This document shows positions 11,226 through 22,080 of a DNA stretch of 64,000 bases, piece after piece. Position numbers and translations under genes: made by a program. Under the pieces are notes generated by a model. The model had not been told where the DNA came from, ran no database searches, and worked only from the letters and a program-made list of their open reading frames with translations. How positions within the stretch are numbered: position 1 is the stretch's first letter; every line of letters begins with the position of its first letter. Origin of the DNA: Macrothele yani (taxonomy: Eukaryota; Arthropoda; Arachnida; Araneae; Macrothelidae). Location of the stretch: contig CM077005.1 of the NCBI GenBank assembly GCA_039090855.1, forward strand, positions 72,970,607 to 73,034,606, read 5' to 3'.

Positions 11226-11705
11226 GTATCACAATTGCTGTCTGCGTAGGATAAATAAAATCATTAAAAGTTTGCAAAGTAAAACCAAATTTATTTACAA
11301 ATTAAAATATTTTGAAAGCAAGAACTTTCGGGGCTCTCATGGCCCCATCATCAGGTTAACTGTCATAGGAATGCAGAGTCAATTATTATAAAATACAAGT
11401 AATTACCCATCATTCATTTCACCATTCGTCTCGAGGAGATGCCAGATAACAAAAGTTATCTGATAACATTCGTCTCGAGGAGATGCCAGATCTCCTCGAG
11501 AAGAATGGTGAAATGAATGATGGGTAATTACTTGTACTTTATAATAATTGACTCTGCATTCCTATGACACTTAGCTTGATGATGGGGCCATGCGAGCCCC
11601 GAAATTTCTTGCTTTTAAATTATTTTAATTTGTAAATAAATTTGGTTTTACTTTGCAAACTTTTATTGGTTTTATTTATCGTACGCAGAAAGCAATTGTG
11701 ATACC
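11226..11705. mobile_element. Large inverted repeat (~214-bp arms), Penelope-like terminus or MITE
   Basis: The left arm (about 11226-11440) and right arm (about 11492-11705) are near-perfect reverse complements. They start GGTATCACAATTGCT and end AGCAATTGTGATACC style, with TA on both outer sides. Each arm contains a hairpin of the form CTGATGA or TTGATGA, a GGGGC/GCCCC stem, then GAAA (11326-11354 minus, 11576-11604 plus). The same hairpin type follows the two GIY-YIG relics in this window. It could be two Penelope-like 3' ends in inverted array or a MITE with long terminal inverted repeats. No coding sequence is present. Confidence 0.7.
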
Positions 11706-13500
11706 TATTACCTTTTCGTACGAATAATTACTTTTATCTTCAAGTACAATCTTCTTCGTGTACGAGTAGATCTCGAAACTCAGAGAGTTTTTTATAAACA
11801 TTTTATGCACATTTAAAATTTGACATGATTTGCATGTAAAAAGGCACAAAAGCGGTATTCAAAAATGGTATTTGAATGCATGCTTAGTGAATTGTAAGCG
11901 AAACGAAGGATAACTGACTTTTGACTTGGAGTGGCAATACAACTGAATTTTTGCAAAAGTGTTCCTTCACATCTCACATATCTACAACTTGATTATTGCT
12001 AAAATATCCAGCAGTATACTTTCACGATTACCCATTTTTCAGTCCCTTGTTTGTAGATATTTAATTCAACAGCCTTGTGTGTTGACGACCTCAGAAAACT
12101 CATTTCAAACGTTTCTTAGGGGATATATTTTTTTGCTGACATCATGCTCGACATTCTCATTCACTGTTCCTACAAATACTCTGTCATTCAAATGGTTATT
12201 GATTCGAGCTGCGATGCATCTTTCCGACGACGAACAAAGATTTCCTTTCTCGTGACTTCCGTAACAGAAATCTAATCTTTCCTTCTCTAGAGACTGTCAG
12301 CAGCAAAATCTGAAATTAAAAGAAACATCTGTTTTCAACTTTTGCAATCATTCTTCGTCTCATGCCGGTTCTTCTGGTAACTTGTAGATTGTGTGTTTAT
12401 TCTTATAGGGATTCGAAAAAGGTCTTGCATTTATGTAATGAAAAACTAATCCGAAGAAATACCAGAGAACGACGCTAATAATTCTTTACTGATCCACCTA
12501 CGGAAGAAGTGCTTCAAAAGGATCTTGTGGAGAACTTTATAACTATGTGTTTCCCTTCCAATTAGAAAGGGCAACTGCAAACCACACAGATAAAAAAACA
12601 ACTATCGTTATGGGCATTGGTCTTGAAACAAAAACAGTGTTATTCTTGAAACAACGGATCATTTTTCCTTCGAGCACGATATACTTTTGGGATTTCACGG
12701 AATTCCTACTTTTAGTTTGTGAAACGCGTCTATTAGCTCCACCCTGTGTCACATCTCGAGTGCTCCAGACTCTCGCTCTCTCTGAAAGATGAAAATCCTT
12801 CTTGCGGACGAATGGTTCTTTGTGTGACTTTGTCTGAGCGAAACCTTACTCAATGATCCACAGAGTACGCGGAAAAAAATGATGGAAAAGAAGTGAAGGC
12901 GTCGAAGAAGGACACGATAGATGTGAGCGAGTAGCAGACAGCGGGTGATCGGTCGCTGTTTGATCGATTGATATACTGAACGTGTCACATGGTCAGTCTC
13001 GAGCTGTTGAATCTCGCGAAGAAAGAAGAGAAAAAAAAATCAAACACGGGAGATTGAGAGAGAGAGGTGAGGTGCAGCATCAATGAGATAATAATTTCGT
13101 TTCCCCATTTTCTCGCCTATCGAAAGTTGCACTTAGTTGTCATGGGAACGAAACTTTTCTTCCTATCCTCAAACCCTTAACGCAGAGAGTCATTCTCCAG
13201 TAAGTCGTTACCTCCAATTACGAAAGCGAATCTCATGAACAGAAAGAGGAATGTAAGATATATAAAGAAAAATTCTAGAAATCACCGAAGAGATGAAGGA
13301 ACAAAACATTTTTTTTGTCTTTTTAGAACTCTTCACGAAAAGCAACGCCTGACATATGATATAGTGTTATTGTGAAGTATTTAAAATGGAATTCACCTGT
13401 GAAAGTAATTAATTCTACGCAAACTTTCAGATTCGACGAATGCTACAGAAACACATTTCGCAATAAGTAAAAAAGTAAAACTAAAACTGTGTGTCTGAGA
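11706..13500. other. 1.8 kb with no recognisable gene
   Basis: Only short frames were found and none shows a known domain. GA-rich stretches occur near 13018-13070. Confidence 0.45.
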
Positions 13501-13671
13501 AGTTTTTTGAACTAATTTTATTTAAACGATAATACTAGTGCCATCTATTGCGGGCTGTTGGGAATACTTACTATAAAGTCCAAACTGGCTCTGAGTCAAG
13601 TTTCAATAGCACACACAAAGCGGTTCTCTTGAAAATTCGTGTTTCAATTGGTGTAGTAAAATAATCTTGAC

Positions 13672-14608
13672 ATGAATTCAGATCCTGAGCAAAGACTGTC
13701 AGTTAAAGTTTGTTTTTTAAAGCCGGAAAAGATGCAACTAAAATAATTTCAATGGCGGGTACAGCTTACGAAGATGAAGCAGTATCGTGATCAAATAATG
13801 ATCGATCGAACATTTTTTGCTGGTATGGGCGATTTTGTGAACGGCGGGAAGATGTTTAAGGCGACGTACGCAGTGGTCAATTCTCTAAGTCTCTTACGAC
13901 CTCCAAAATTGACAAAAATGTGGCAGTTGCAAATGGAAAATCGTTGTCTATACCTTCAAATGATAGCAAGCGAACTTCATATTAGCAAGGGTAGGGTGCA
14001 TTTGATTGTTGTCGAAAATTTAAAAACGAGAAATATTGTGCTTTGTATCAGATGTGTTAACGGTTAAACAGAGAGAAAGAAGCGAGTTGCTATGTTTCTG
14101 GATTTTATTGAGATGGCAGACAGTGAATCAGACGTTATTAAAAACCATCATAACTGAACTTTGCGTATGACCCTGATACAGAAATACAATTATCTCCCCG
14201 AGGCGTAGAAAATTTTCCGAAACCCAAGAAACTCCAATTCCAAAAGTCTTGAACAAAATTGATGTTAGCGATTTCTTTCTTTCTTTCTTTTTATTCGTTT
14301 TATTCGGCAAGGATTAGTGCGCCGAATTTCAACCTAAACAACAGGCAATGAACTCTGAAGTTTACAGTAAAACGATGACTAGTCTGTTGGAAAGAATTCT
14401 GCATGTTAAGACGGAAAAGAACAAGTCAGAAGACTGGTTCTTGCTATTTTACTACAATGCGCCTGCACTGCACGACCATCGTCAAGCAGATGTTTGCATT
14501 GAAAGGCGCTAGAGTGCTTACCACCCCTAATTCGCCGGATTCGGCATCTGCTGATTATTTTCTGTTCTTGCAAAGTGAAATGCTAGATGAAAGAGAAGAA
14601 TTTTGACA
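13672..14608 (+). pseudogene. mariner transposase relic, 5' part
   Basis: This is a decayed mariner-type (DD34D) transposase. A start-like ATG at 13672 is followed by SDPEQRLSVKVCFLKPEK, typical of the mariner N-terminus. Next come SELHISKGRVHLIVVENLKT (second helix-turn-helix), FLDFIEMADSESDVIKN, and, out of frame, NSPDSASADYFLF, the equivalent of the SPDLAPADFFLF block with the last Asp. Multiple stops and frameshifts are present. A (CTTT)n tract lies near 14275-14291. The gene is cut at 14616 by a hAT insertion and resumes at 15346. Confidence 0.85.
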
Positions 14609-14616
14609 GTATTTTA

Positions 14617-15337
14617 CAGTGGCGGCTCGTGGCAACTGAAACAGGTGGGGCCAGTAGCCGAAGTCAAACAATGAAATAAAAAAAACTGTCATTATTAGGG
14701 CAACTATTCAGACCCCCACCCTACCCCCAAGATTCCTTTACTATGCCTCTGTTTACCCCCTTGCTTGACTCACAATAATGCCCAAGTCAGGTAGGAATGT
14801 GTCAACTATTGTATTGCACACGAAAAAAATTTCCTCAGAATAGAATGCATAATTATTAACAGAAAATTGTTAAAACTCCTTAAATAAATTTTTACCTTAA
14901 GACATAACCCTCCCGCCACCTGGAGCTTGGTCGGGGTAAGCTTCTCTCTCAAACCACGGCTCGAAGGAAATGCATACCCTCCCGGCCAATCAAATTAGCG
15001 CGGGGCCAGATAGATCTGGCCCCACAGCTGTTTTTGCACACACGGTTAAGACAGTGTTGTATGTAGGTCTTCATACTGAATGAGACGGGGAGGAAATCGT
15101 CTCCTCTTTGCTTGTGTAGTGATGTTACTGGGGCCTGTTGGAGCTGGCCCCAATAACCTCACACTCTGAGCGTGATCTCTTTCCTCAGGGAATAGTTTTT
15201 CGTTTTTGAAGGAAACTTTCCCCTTAGGTAATGGTTTTTGAAGGGAAAGGTTTATCAGGGCAAAAAAAAATATTTCTAGAAATATAAATTTTTAGTTGGG
15301 CCAGGCCCCTCTGGCCCCTAATGACGAACCGCCCCTG
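14617..15337. mobile_element. Non-autonomous hAT transposon with 8-bp target duplication
   Basis: This is a 721-bp element. The left end is CAGTGGCGGCTCGTG and the right end, reverse-complemented, is CAGGGGCGGTTCGTC, matching the imperfect terminal repeats of hAT elements. It is flanked by 8-bp duplications gtatttta (14609-14616) and gtattttg (15338-15345). Several internal GGGGCCAG/CTGGCCCC motifs resemble subterminal transposase-binding repeats. No transposase is encoded, so it would need a helper in trans. It sits inside a mariner transposase relic and is therefore younger than it. Confidence 0.88.
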
Positions 15338-15345
15338 GTATTTTG

Positions 15346-15460
15346 ATATAACCAAACCAGCGTGTCGAGTAAGTTAAAAATCTACAGAGCCATGCAGCAG
15401 CTGTAGGACCATGCAGAAAGGTGTATTGCGTTAGGAGGGATGTTCCATTAATGTTTAAAC
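15346..15460 (+). pseudogene. mariner transposase relic, 3' part
   Basis: This is the continuation of the relic split by the hAT element. The frame reads YRAMQQL, then DHAERCIALGGMFH, matching the mariner C-terminus (usually RWNKCIALGG). It ends near a stretch GTTTAAACGATAATA that repeats part of the upstream sequence near 13523, possibly decayed terminal repeats. Confidence 0.7.
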
Positions 15461-15682
15461 GATAATAATAATATTTTTTGTGTCCGAAATTCGATTTTTC
15501 TACAAATGTAGTCTTAAAAGGCGTTTGACGCATCTTGTATTTTAAAGCATATAGCATTGTTCTAAACTTTGTTGTTATTAGCAAAGCATATAACATCAAC
15601 GTTTAAAGCAAAAATAACTAATAAAAATAAAATCATAAGATCTTTTGCATCAAATTTAGGTATACAATGCAATCAATCCAAT

Positions 15683-15890
15683 GCCGCACTTGTGGAGCAG
15701 TGTGCTCTAAGAGCTGGTGTCTGCCATTTGTCCGGAGGGCGTCTAGGTTCGAATCCCGGTAAAGCATGATGTGTTTGTATTACGGCACTGGCTCTCTCCC
15801 TTCCCTGGAACACGTGGCACTAAGTTAGGAACGGGTGCCTGCTTATATCTACCGAGTTGCTGACGGTGGCCTGTCCGGTATCTAGGTGCT
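15683..15890 (+). repeat. SINE family B copy
   Basis: A tRNA-like head (GTGGAGCAGTGTGCTCTAAG as A-box region, GGTTCGAATCCC as B-box) is followed by the family body CACTGGCTCTCTCCCTTCCC. It is more diverged than the copies at 31.4 and 33.7 kb and no clear target duplication is seen. Confidence 0.8.
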
Positions 15891-17400
15891 CACAACGTCC
15901 TTCCTTCACAATCCAGAACTTATATTTGCCATTGTACCTCTCCATCTATTCACTGGTGTCTCCATGACGCTATTTCTCCGACTGCTCTGTGTTATGTAAA
16001 ACTATGTAGAAACTGATTCTGTAATGAAAATTCCTATTGAAATTAGGTTGAGATAGCTAAAATTTTTAATTATGTTGAAAATCCTATTAACGGATGGCAA
16101 CTAAAGCGGCAGTTATTTAGTAGTGTATGAAATTTTTTAGAAACATTTCAATTTTGCCTACATTTAATATGTTTGTAACTTTGTGATATGACCTCCAGTT
16201 TGTCTTCCTCAGTCCCACGATCTCCAATTTACAGGTCGTAGAAAGGATGAAGTTCTTTTTTTTGCTTGCCTGCATTTCAAAGGCCTGGAGGCCATAGGAC
16301 TGAGGCAGTTCTTATTTTGTGATCTGCGTTTTAAAGACCTACAGTTTGCGAGTCATAGGAATGAAGAAGTAGTCTTGTATGCTTGCGTTTTAAAGATCTC
16401 CAATTGTCGACCATAGGAATGAGGAAGTTTTCCGAATGGTAAACCATTTATTTAGTGAAATAAAAATTGGTTGTCAGATATTACCTGGATAATTTTTTTC
16501 ATTAATGGGGAGAAAAAATCTAATACTAGGCTGGGCTGTATTAAAAAAAATTTAGTATTTTGCTGCTGGATCAACAAAACAAATATCATGTTGTCTGGCC
16601 AAATGGTATAGATGTGTGATATAAATTGTTCCTCCCCAAAGAACTAATTTAAATTATCAAAAAAGAAATAGCAGCTTATTTTGATTTAGCCAAAGAAACT
16701 TCTAATGTAAAATTATCACCTGAATGCTGATATTCTTGAAATGTATATTTTAAGTAAAATTTTATTTAATTTTTAATTATTTTACACTCTGGTTCTCTCT
16801 GTTATGCTTTTCTTTTCCCCAAGCCTGTGTTCCCATCCAGAAGAAAAGCTAAACGTTGAAATGAATTTTGTTTTCACTCTGTGATAATTTCTATAGGACT
16901 TTATTACACTTAAGAAGATATAAGTGTGACGATGACTACAGAATTAAATGGCAAAATATACCGCTTTGATAAGCTATTGCTAAAATCAAGAAAACGAGCT
17001 ACAGTCCTAACGCCCTGTAGCTCCCTACAATTTGAAAGTCTCAAACGGGCCTGGATATAAGTTATAATTCTGAAATGGCTATTAGTTAAAAGACTTAAAT
17101 GGCCCGAAAAAACTTGGTAAGTTTGTAATGGACGGTTCTTAAACTGTCAGTTGGGTTAGGCCAGGTTCCTCAAATTAATACCCCTCAGACCTTTTGAACT
17201 GATCCCTCGTGAGGATTATTTCTCTCTTCACACGTTTCTTTCTAAGAGTAATGAAATATCCTTTAAATATTTGTTTTCGCAGAAAATTTCCATGGGAAAT
17301 ACTTTAGAACTATTTCTGGGGATCACCAATGTCTCTTTTTCTGGTGAGACGTGATCTCTTTTCCTGTTTTCCTCTCACCAACTTCAGCGGCTCTTCCTAG
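15891..17400. other. AT-rich spacer with ~60-bp tandem repeat
   Basis: No gene is recognised. Between about 16255 and 16432 a unit of roughly 60 bp (core GCGTTTTAAAGA, then CATAGGAATGA) repeats three times imperfectly. A (CAC)n microsatellite lies at about 17400-17417. Confidence 0.55.
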
Positions 17401-17426
17401 CACCACCACCACCACCAATTTTCGAC

Positions 17427-18043
17427 AGGCTAGGAGATGTGACGTGCCTGCCCTGCAGGACACACACGACATAAAAGGTAGATAACAGCGAGAACGAACG
17501 ACTGCGTAGCTCAGTTGGTAGAGCGATTTATTCCGGAATCCCAGGACTCGGGTTCGATTCCCCGGCGTGGACCAAAATGACGGAGGAATTTACTTCGTTA
17601 TAATGCCGCCCAAACTTTCCGGATGACCCAGCCGTTAAATTCTCGCAATGGTGTGATGTTCTTTCCACACCGCGAGACAGGAAAAATAGGAGAATCCCTT
17701 CTTCAGCGCTTCGAAAAATAAAAATAAATGTGTGTGATGTTGCATTCCACACACCAGATTGACTGGGAGTTCTCAAGTTCACGTTCTTCAGAGGATGGCT
17801 GCCTACAACGATACATGGTCCCGGCTGACCCGTGGGACATGCCCCCAGGCCCTCTTTCGGGGCGGAGGGGTGAGATATGTGATGTGCCTGCCTCGCTGGA
17901 CGCACGCAACATAAAAGGCAGATAGGAGCGAGAACAAACGTCTGCGTAGCTGAGTTGGTAGAGCGACTTATTCCGGAAATAAGAGGACACGGGTTCGATC
18001 CCAGGCGTGGACCAAAATAACGGAGAAATTTACTTCGTTATAG
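17427..18043 (+). mobile_element. Dimeric tRNA-derived SINE, family A
   Basis: Two tRNA-like modules lie in the same orientation, at about 17503-17573 and 17941-18012. Each has GTAGCTCAGTTGGTAGAGC (A-box; CTGAG in the second), GGTTCGAT (B-box) and a shared 3' end TTTACTTCGTTATA. The ~370-bp linker contains GGATGACCCAGCCGTTAAAT and GGTGTGATGTTCTTTCCACA. The same linker joins the two modules at 21.6 and 55.6 kb, so the dimer seems to be the mobile unit. Internal RNA polymerase III transcription is expected from the box motifs. Confidence 0.85.
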
Positions 18044-18300
18044 AGAATTTAACTCCAAACTGTAATGTACATTCTGCTACTGCTTATGGAGTGGTACTAT
18101 TTTATCTCTAAATTCTCGCGAATTGTCAAGGCAATTAAAATCATGAGTTGAACGATAGGTGATAGACATCGTATTCCCAGTGGTGTTTTGATTTTAGCAA
18201 ATATTTTGCCTTTTGGACGGTATATTACTTTTTCCAGGCTGGTAAAGTGACATAACGCCCAAAAGGAATACTTTCTCAGTTTGAGTAATACTCTAGATTT

Positions 18301-19259
18301 TCAGGAGGTAATGGCAGCCATTCCTGTTGCAGCATTGTTCTTCAGCTCTGCCCGAGACGACGGTCCAGGATCCATGGATCTGATGGTTCTCTCCACGGCA
18401 TCCCAGACAGCTTCCACAGGATTCAAATCCGGGGATTCTGAAAGCCACTGGATGGTTCCAAACTCAAATGAGTGTTTCTCAAGCCATGATTGGCTGGTTG
18501 CGGCCCAGTGGGAAGGCATATTGTCCTCTTCAAACAGACCATCGTTCATAGGATTATGCAAAGGCCATGAAATCCTGCAGTCATCAGCCAGCACATGCTG
18601 GTAGTGCTCAGCGGCTAAGGACCTCTCAAGACACAATAAGCGACCTAATCTTCCCCATGAAAAGGCTTTCTATACTATCACAGAGCCAGTAGCACCTTGG
18701 ACAGGGCCGACCTGGCACGACGAGGCCATGGCTTCATGCTGTTGACGCCACACCGGAATCCTCCCGTCAGCTCGGTACATCTGAAAAGGGGAAATTCATC
18801 TGGCCACATGACTCGGCGACACTCTACAGAGGTGCAGTTTTGATATTCCAGGCACCAGGCAAGGCGTAATGTCCGATGACGAGAAGCCCAACAGTAGTAC
18901 ACAGGTAGAGCATCGGCTTCCGTAGCCTAGGGTATGTGATGTGCTCCGTACCGTTGCTCGCTCACGCTGTGTCGGCATCCGACATTAAACCTGGATGTCA
19001 TTTGTGCCGCTGTTGTCACGTGGTCGGGCTTTACCAGCCTGGAAAGTCTACCTCGGTCATCAATGGATTGTGGTTCGCTACCGCTTGCTCTCATGGGTGC
19101 TGGTACGTTTGTCCATGGTATACTGATGGTACGCCCTTGGAACAGTTACCTCGGGAATTCTAGCGTTCTTACCTCTTGGCCGATAGATTAATGACCCATC
19201 TGTTTTGCGCCAACAATGCGTCCACGATCAATGTGGCTCAAATCTCTACGTTTACTCAT
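18301..19259 (-). pseudogene. Tc1-like transposase relic, DD36E-type spacing
   Basis: The start near 19259 reads MSKRRDLSHIDRGRIVGAKQ (N-terminal helix-turn-helix). A central block VMWPDEFPLF sits where the first catalytic Asp motif (WSDESRF) belongs and is mutated. At the 3' end FEEDNMPSHWAATSQSW carries the second Asp and SPDLNPVEAVWDAVERTIR the Glu, with 36 residues between them. Stops and frameshifts interrupt the frame. The relic at 42.3-43.4 kb belongs to the same family. No terminal inverted repeats were found. Confidence 0.83.
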
Positions 19260-19309
19260 GTCCGTCAATTACCATACTCTGATGGGAAACCGTGTTCTTT
19301 CTATTTATC

Positions 19310-19965
19310 GCCTGCGTGATATACCTGAAACGATATACATTGTCCGAAATGATGTTTCGGTAGGTGGTAGATGTCATAGTTTCCTGCGCATGAATGGCTG
19401 GATCCATTTCTTCCCAGTTGAACATTACTCAGAGCACTACACTTTCCTCCACCGGCTTGTTTTCGTTCCACAGTGCATCCTCATTTTCACATTTTCAGAG
19501 GTAAACGACGCACACCTCCACATGGTTCAACAGGGAAAGAGATTCATCGGACCAGACAACCTTCTTCCAATCATTCAAGGTCCAGTTTTGATGCTCGTGT
19601 GTCCCGTTGTACGAGCATTCGACAGCAAACGAAGATTATTATGGAGTATTGTGAGTGGCCTGAGACTAGGCAGCTCCATTTTCAGAAGGGCTTGCTGTAC
19701 TGTGCGTTATGACACGTGAGTTCTGTCATCAGCTTTCAAATTACCGGAGATTTGCGCCACAGTATTCTTTCTGTTGGGTCGTAGCATACGGGATTAACTT
19801 CGTTCGCCTCTAGCATCGAAGAACCCATGGTCGGCTCACACCTTTACCGCTGGTTCATGGATTTTCCGTCTTGGGACACCTTCTTGAGGCACTAAACACG
19901 GATGATAGTGAGCACGCTAGAAGCCTTTGCGTCTCGGAAATGCTCTGACCCGGTCGTCTGGCCAT
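19310..19965 (-). pseudogene. Second Tc1-like transposase relic
   Basis: A separate, strongly decayed transposase begins near 19965 with MARRPGQSISETQRLLACSL. It continues to NDWKKVVWSDESLSL, the first catalytic Asp region, at about 19550-19580. The C-terminal catalytic half is missing. Its 3' border abuts the N-terminus of the neighbouring relic, so the two are probably nested or joined by deletion. Confidence 0.7.
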
Positions 19966-20176
19966 TACGATTTGTCAAACTTGCTTAAGTCCACTGCCTT
20001 ACCAATGTGAAGAACAAGACTATCGCTGATTAATAGAGCTCAGTATCAGGTGTTATTTATACCGTATCATTAATTTTGCATACGCCGTCGCTTACCAGCA
20101 TTGCTTCAATTTACATAAAGACGTGCTGATCATAATATTTTGTGTCTTCGGTATGTATACAGGGCGATTGTAAACT

Positions 20177-20339
20177 TTATAACGAAGTAAATTTCTTCGT
20201 CATTTTTGTCCACGCCGGGGCTCGAACCCAGGTCCCGTCATTCCGGAATAAGTCACTCTACCAATTGAGCTACGCGGACGTTCGTTCTATCTGCTATCTG
20301 CCTTTACGTCGTGTGCGTCCTGCTGGGCAGGCACGTCAC
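20177..20339 (-). repeat. SINE family A monomer inside a transposon terminal repeat
   Basis: One tRNA-like module in antisense: the A-box (GTAGCTCAATTGGTAGAG on the minus strand) and the B-box (GGTTCGAGCC), with the 3' end AACGAAG at the left. It is flanked by aact at 20173-20176 and 20340-20343, a probable short target duplication. It interrupts the left terminal repeat of the DD41D element. Confidence 0.8.
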
Positions 20340-20534
20340 AACTCATTCAAGAAAATAAGAGCGGCGACAGTACACATCAAGACGAACAATATTTGCAATG
20401 GAACCTAGGCAGCATTCCACTACTAGTGCCAGAACAGAATATAGTTAAATAACGACGTTGAGCCTTCAACAGTAAAAACAAAGAGACATACCTAATTTAT
20501 AAGTTGTGCAATTCCAATCGCATCAGAGAAAGAC

Positions 20535-20969
20535 TTAAAGAAGCTGCTCAAACTGGCGTTCAAGGGCGTCGTTGCACAGCCCACACCGGCGATTGAAGGG
20601 CTGTCGCACCCTCTCGTTGACTTCCGGTGTGGTGTTGATCTTGTCCGCAGCAACAGCGATTCGCGCGACGAGATCTTCCAGGGAATCCACAGGTCTCTCG
20701 TACACCAATGTTTTCATCTGGCCTCAGAAGAAGAAGTCTAGTGGATTAAGATCTGGGGAACGTGGAGACCAAGCCACAGGTCAACCACGTCCAATCCACC
20801 GCCCGGGATATGTCGCATTTAGGAAGTATCGGACGTCTGTGGGAAAGTGTGCTGGGGCCCCATCATGCATAAACAACACGTCCTTCCGTGTGGTGAGCGG
20901 AACATCCTGCAACAGACCGGGAAGCACTTGCTCCAGGAACACACGGTACGCTGCGCCGATCAGACGCAT
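20535..20969 (-). pseudogene. DD41D mariner-like transposase, C-terminal part
   Basis: The frames read MRLIGAAYRVFLEQVLPGLL, then VLFMHDGAPAHF (second catalytic Asp), FLNATYPGRWIGRG, a stop, and SPRSPDLNPLDFFF (third Asp), with 41 residues between the two Asp residues. After a further stop, MKTLVYERPVDSLEDLVARI leads to the C-terminus ending FEQLL. The N-terminal DNA-binding region and first Asp are lost or unrecognisable. It is inactive. Confidence 0.85.
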
Positions 20970-21570
20970 ACGTCAATTCTCATGTGCTGTTCGCACGGTA
21001 ATATCGCTGAACTGGTTCTGCTACGTTTTTAAATGTTTGTTCTTCATCGTATACGCACGTGTTCAGCGCACCTGATTTGCATCTTGTGCTTCGCGCGCAC
21101 TGGCTGGAACTCCGTGTGCCTGGTGGACGTTTTCAAACGGTCTCTTTTCTGGCACTAGGAGTGGAATGCTGCCCTAGGTTCCATTGAAAATATTGTTCGT
21201 CTTGATGCGTACTATCACCCCTCTTGTTTTGTTGAAGGAGTTTACAATCACCCTGTATATACATATACAGTCCGTCCCACAATTATATGGAAAGGCGTAA
21301 AAACAGTGTAAATGTACGATTACTGAAAATGTACGCAACCCATTAACACAGTGGTGAAAATAAACCACACAGACATATTTTGCGAATGAGAAAATAATAA
21401 TTTCGGATATGTATTAAATGTTTTAAATACGTATGTAGTGTACTAAAACTGTAACATAATTATATGGAATTTTACACAAACGCTAACACACATTGCTGTG
21501 CAAATTAGCCTGGCGTCAGAGTAGGATAAATAGTCGGTAAACGTGATGAGGCCGATTCAGTTTTAACAAT

Positions 21571-22077
21571 TATAACGAAGTAAATTTCTCCGTCATTTTT
21601 ATCCGCGCCAGGATTCGAACCCGGGTCCCCTCATTCCGGAATACGTAGCTCTACCAATTGAGCTACGCGGACGTTTTATTCTGATTCCTATCTGCCTCTA
21701 TGTCGTGTGCGTCCTTCTGGCAGGTACGTCACATCTCCTGGTACGTTACATCATCTCCCCCTTATTTTTTTTTTTTTTTTTTATTGAAGTGCTGGAGAGA
21801 AGGGATTCTCAGATTTTTCCTATCTCGCGGTGTGGAAATAACATCACACCAATGCGAGATTTTGAACGGTCGGGTCATCCGGATAGTTCGGGCGCCATTA
21901 TAACGAAGTAAATTTCTCCGTCATTTTTATCCGCGCCAGGATTCGAACCCGGGTCCCCTCATTCCGGAATAAGTTGCTCTACCAATTGAGCTACGCGGAC
22001 GTTTTATTCTGATTCCTATCTGCCTCTATGTCGTGTGCGTCCTTCTGGCAGGTACGTCACATCTCCTGGTACGTTAC
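21571..22077 (-). mobile_element. Dimeric SINE family A inside a Tc1-like element
   Basis: Two antisense tRNA-like modules (about 21590-21674 and 21920-22002) are joined by the family linker with a T run at 21767-21783. The dimer is flanked by acaat at 21566-21570 and 22078-22082. The right-hand duplication ends in the first bases of the transposase start codon, so the SINE landed at the very start of the gene. Confidence 0.88.
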
Positions 22078-22080
22078 ACA

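Larger units (their letters stand above)
20160..21255 (-). mobile_element. DD41D mariner-like element with long terminal repeats
   Basis: This is an ITm-superfamily element flanked by TA on both sides. The outer ends are CAGGGCGATTGTAAACT (left) and CAGGGTGATTGTAAACTCC (right, reverse-complemented). The inverted arms extend inward about 120 bp, with CATCAAGACGAACAATATT in both. The left arm is split by a SINE at 20177-20339. The closest relative is the element at 44.26 kb, which has the same arms. Confidence 0.85.

Noticed and set aside
11326..11354. Canonical hammerhead ribozyme
   Set aside because: One extra nucleotide lies between the CTGATGA core and the stem, and helices I and III with a cleavage site could not be drawn. 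It is reported only as hammerhead-like.
12543..12988. Overlapping short frames as small genes
   Set aside because: No homology, no start context and frames on both strands; typical of random AT-rich sequence.
17503..17573. Functional tRNA gene
   Set aside because: Stems contain mismatches, the module lies in a repeated dimeric SINE, and the same module occurs at several other sites with the same flanking tail.
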